In this document: positions 7,612 through 9,041 of the stretch, piece after piece
How the letters are laid out: every line of letters starts with the position of its first letter
Position numbering within the stretch: position 1 is the first letter of the stretch
Assembly: GCA_002412555.1 (NCBI GenBank)
Contig: DHVH01000031.1
Location: 1 to 9,041 of the forward strand
Length of the DNA: 9,041 nt
From: Marinilabiliaceae bacterium UBA5213
GTDB lineage: Bacteria > Bacteroidota > Bacteroidia > Bacteroidales > Marinilabiliaceae
Direction: 5' to 3'
Made by a program: the position numbers and the translations under genes
The notes under the pieces: model-generated
What the model saw: the letters and a program-made list of their open reading frames with translations, nothing else
Database searches by the model: none
Told to the model about the DNA's origin: nothing

Positions 7612-7680
7612 AGTAAAAGATTTTTTCACCAAATTACACTCACAAGTTTAATATTTTTCAGCTATTTGAAAATCTGACCC

Positions 7681-7750
7681 GTGGGTAGGACTAGTCCCTC
7701 CTCACAGGATAATTCAAACAGGTTCAAAAAGCTGGCTGTAGTTTTTTTTT
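7681..7750 (+). other. Hairpin followed by a T tract in the phosphoesterase upstream region (possible small RNA or leader)
   Basis: 7681-7705 can fold as an imperfect hairpin (outer pairs GTGGG with CTCAC, with one G/T wobble), and its centre is the perfect palindrome GGACTAGTCC (7688-7697). It is followed by TTCAAA repeated at 10-base spacing (7713 and 7723). A weak stem AAAAAgCT/AGTTTTT then leads into nine T at 7742-7750, which resembles a poor intrinsic terminator on the plus strand. A -7-like TATTTTTC (7652-7659, last base differing from TAnnTTTG) lies upstream. Together this could encode a short RNA of about 85 nt or a structured leader for the phosphoesterase gene. The rest of the 276-base gap (7503-7778) shows no open frame I can support. 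Confidence 0.25.
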
Positions 7751-7778
7751 AAAATCAGGAATTGTAAAAACTGTCATT

Positions 7779-8780
7779 GTGATATCGAGACTGAAACAAA
7801 TACTTAATCTTAATAGGAACCGGTCAATCTTATACAATACGGACGAATACTACGATATTATTGGTGATATTCATGGATATAACACCGAGTTAAATAGTCT
7901 GCTAACCCTTTTGGGTTACGCTCTGAAGGACGGGATTTGGCAGCATCCCGAACGTAAAGCCGTCTTTGTTGGTGATTTTGTCAGCCGGGGCCCCGACACG
8001 CGCGGCGTTATGAAAACCATCCGCGGCATGGTGGAAAATAGAGCAGGATACGCTATTTTGGGCAACCATGAATTGAATGTGATTGGCTATTTTTCATTGG
8101 ACAAAAAGGGACAGTCCTATTACCAGCCTCCCCCATCCAACAAAGTTCAAATGGAGCGGATTCGTGCACAGTTTGCCGACCATGAAGGTGAATTGGAGCA
8201 TTATGTGAAATGGCTGAAAGAATTACCTTTCCATTTGAACTTTGGTCCTATAAGAGTGGTTCACGCCTATTGGAGCGATAAGCACATGCGCTTAATTAAC
8301 CAGACTCTTACTCAGGGCAGGTTAACCAAGAAACTTATCAAAGAGATTGTCAAAGGAAAAAGCGACTTCGCTCAGGCGGTGAAGCAGACTACCCGCGGCA
8401 TAGAACTCAATCTGCCCAAGGATCTGATTATAAAAGATGCCAAAAATATACGTAGAACCAATTTTCGAATCCTATGGTGGGAATCGCCGCATGGGCAGAC
8501 CTTTCGGCATTTAAGCTACGGCAATCGGTTTGTTTTACCCGATTATACGGTTCCAGAACAGATCCTTTTTCCGTTCGAAGTGTATGAGTCTCATTTGCCC
8601 ATTGTGTTTTTTGGCCATTACTGCCTTGGATCAACGCCCCTTGCCGCTGCACCCAATGTCTGTTGCATGGATGGCTGTGTGGCCGGAAACGGCCGTCTGG
8701 TGGCCTACCGTTGGAGTGGTGAAGCTGTTATCAACGAAAGCAACTTTGTCTCCGTAGCCTCCAAGCTAAAATTAGTATAG
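7779..8780 (+). CDS. PPP-type metallophosphoesterase with an altered GDxxDRG motif
   Basis: A 333-residue calcineurin-like phosphoesterase of the bacterial PrpE/PP2A-like kind, expected to hydrolyse phosphoesters with two metal ions in the cytoplasm; its substrate is unknown. By comparison with PP1, the metal ligands are present: GDIHG (29-33, Asp30 and His32), GDFVSRG (65-71, Asp66), GNHE (95-98, Asn96 and the general-acid His97), VVHAYW (160-165, His162) and FGHY (278-281, His280). The second Asp of GDxxDRG is Ser69. The closing segment MDGCVAGNGRLVAYRW (297-312) is typical. The start is GTG: no in-frame ATG lies between it and the first catalytic motif, and the frame upstream offers no better start. 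AGGA lies 18 bases away, too far for a normal ribosome-binding site. There is no signal peptide. The residues at about 105-150 and 170-230 are lineage-specific helical insertions relative to the core. Confidence 0.88.
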   Translation: MISRLKQILNLNRNRSILYNTDEYYDIIGDIHGYNTELNSLLTLLGYALKDGIWQHPERKAVFVGDFVSRGPDTRGVMKTIRGMVENRAGYAILGNHELNVIGYFSLDKKGQSYYQPPPSNKVQMERIRAQFADHEGELEHYVKWLKELPFHLNFGPIRVVHAYWSDKHMRLINQTLTQGRLTKKLIKEIVKGKSDFAQAVKQTTRGIELNLPKDLIIKDAKNIRRTNFRILWWESPHGQTFRHLSYGNRFVLPDYTVPEQILFPFEVYESHLPIVFFGHYCLGSTPLAAAPNVCCMDGCVAGNGRLVAYRWSGEAVINESNFVSVASKLKLV

Positions 8781-8794
8781 GACTAACATCCGTC

Positions 8795-8827
8795 ATAAAA
8801 CTTACAGGTCCTTAAAAGTAATTTTAT
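8795..8827 (+). terminator. AT-rich hairpin between the phosphoesterase gene and aspA
   Basis: ATAAAA-C-TTAC (8795-8805) pairs with GTAATTTTAT (8818-8827), giving ten pairs with one bulged C and a 12-base loop. It starts 15 bases after the phosphoesterase stop and ends 23 bases before the aspA ATG. No clean T tract follows, so it is at best a weak terminator or an aspA leader hairpin. Confidence 0.25.
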
Positions 8828-8850
8828 CACTCCATATAAATAGTAAATAT

Positions 8851-9041
8851 ATGTCAACACGCACAGAGAGTGATTTGCTTGGAGAAAAAGAGGTACCGCT
8901 TCAAGCTTATTATGGCATACAAACCCAACGGGCTATAGAGAATTTTGACATTTCAACCGCGCGCCTAAAGCATTATCGCAGCTTCATTTGGGCACTGGGA
9001 GTTGTTAAAATGGCTGCAGCTCAGGCCAATCATCATATGGG
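8851..9041 (+). CDS. aspA: Aspartate ammonia-lyase, N-terminal fragment
   Basis: The first 63 codons are present and the gene runs off the right edge; the full protein would be expected at about 465-480 residues. Aspartase converts L-aspartate to fumarate and ammonia as a cytoplasmic tetramer of the fumarase/aspartase superfamily. The fragment has ESDLLGEKEVP (6-16) and AYYGIQTQRAIENFDIS (19-35). The DLLG...VP...AYYG pattern is characteristic of aspartase; class II fumarases usually have DTMG...ALWGAQTQR here. The ATG at 8851 gives the normal family start. The leader is A/T-rich with no Shine-Dalgarno. The catalytic SS loop (GSSxMPxKxN) lies outside the window, so the aspartase call rests on the N-terminus alone. 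Confidence 0.88.
   Translation, partial: MSTRTESDLLGEKEVPLQAYYGIQTQRAIENFDISTARLKHYRSFIWALGVVKMAAAQANHHM

Noticed and set aside
7711..7740. tRNA-like GGTTCAAA T-loop sequence
   Set aside because: No acceptor stem, anticodon arm or matching T-stem can be formed around it.

Overview
The window looks like ordinary core chromosome from a member of the Bacteroidota, probably Cytophagales-like. The basis is the low-to-moderate GC content, A-rich leaders without clear Shine-Dalgarno sites, two matches to the Bacteroidota -7 promoter element TAnnTTTG, and the gene families present (a long SNF2 helicase, a head-GIN protein, Ffh next to FolD). No mobile element, CRISPR array, rRNA or tRNA was seen. 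I found no convincing new multi-gene system.

Layout: the left edge holds the first 18 codons of a minus-strand NAD(P)H quinone oxidoreductase-like (Flavodoxin_2) gene. It diverges from a 996-residue SNF2/Rad54-type helicase on the plus strand. A secreted head-GIN (DUF2807) protein follows on the plus strand and converges with folD across a strong bidirectional terminator. The minus-strand block, in transcription order, is a Gfo/Idh/MocA oxidoreductase, ffh (SRP GTPase) and folD. Ffh has its own -7 element and a hairpin/T-tract terminator before folD. A 276-base divergent intergenic region with a palindrome, a hairpin and a T tract separates the oxidoreductase from a plus-strand PPP-type metallophosphoesterase. 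The right edge holds the first 63 codons of aspartate ammonia-lyase (aspA).

The genes do not form a pathway: they cover chromatin/DNA remodelling, cell-envelope, one-carbon metabolism, co-translational targeting, sugar-type redox, phosphoester hydrolysis and aspartate catabolism. The most interesting details are at residue level: the phosphoesterase has Ser where the GDxxDRG motif normally has its second Asp, and the helicase has a sliding-clamp-like QLSIF peptide in an insertion of its motor domain. The head-GIN protein shows a regular ~19-residue repeat, and the region at 7503-7778 may hold a small RNA or a structured leader.
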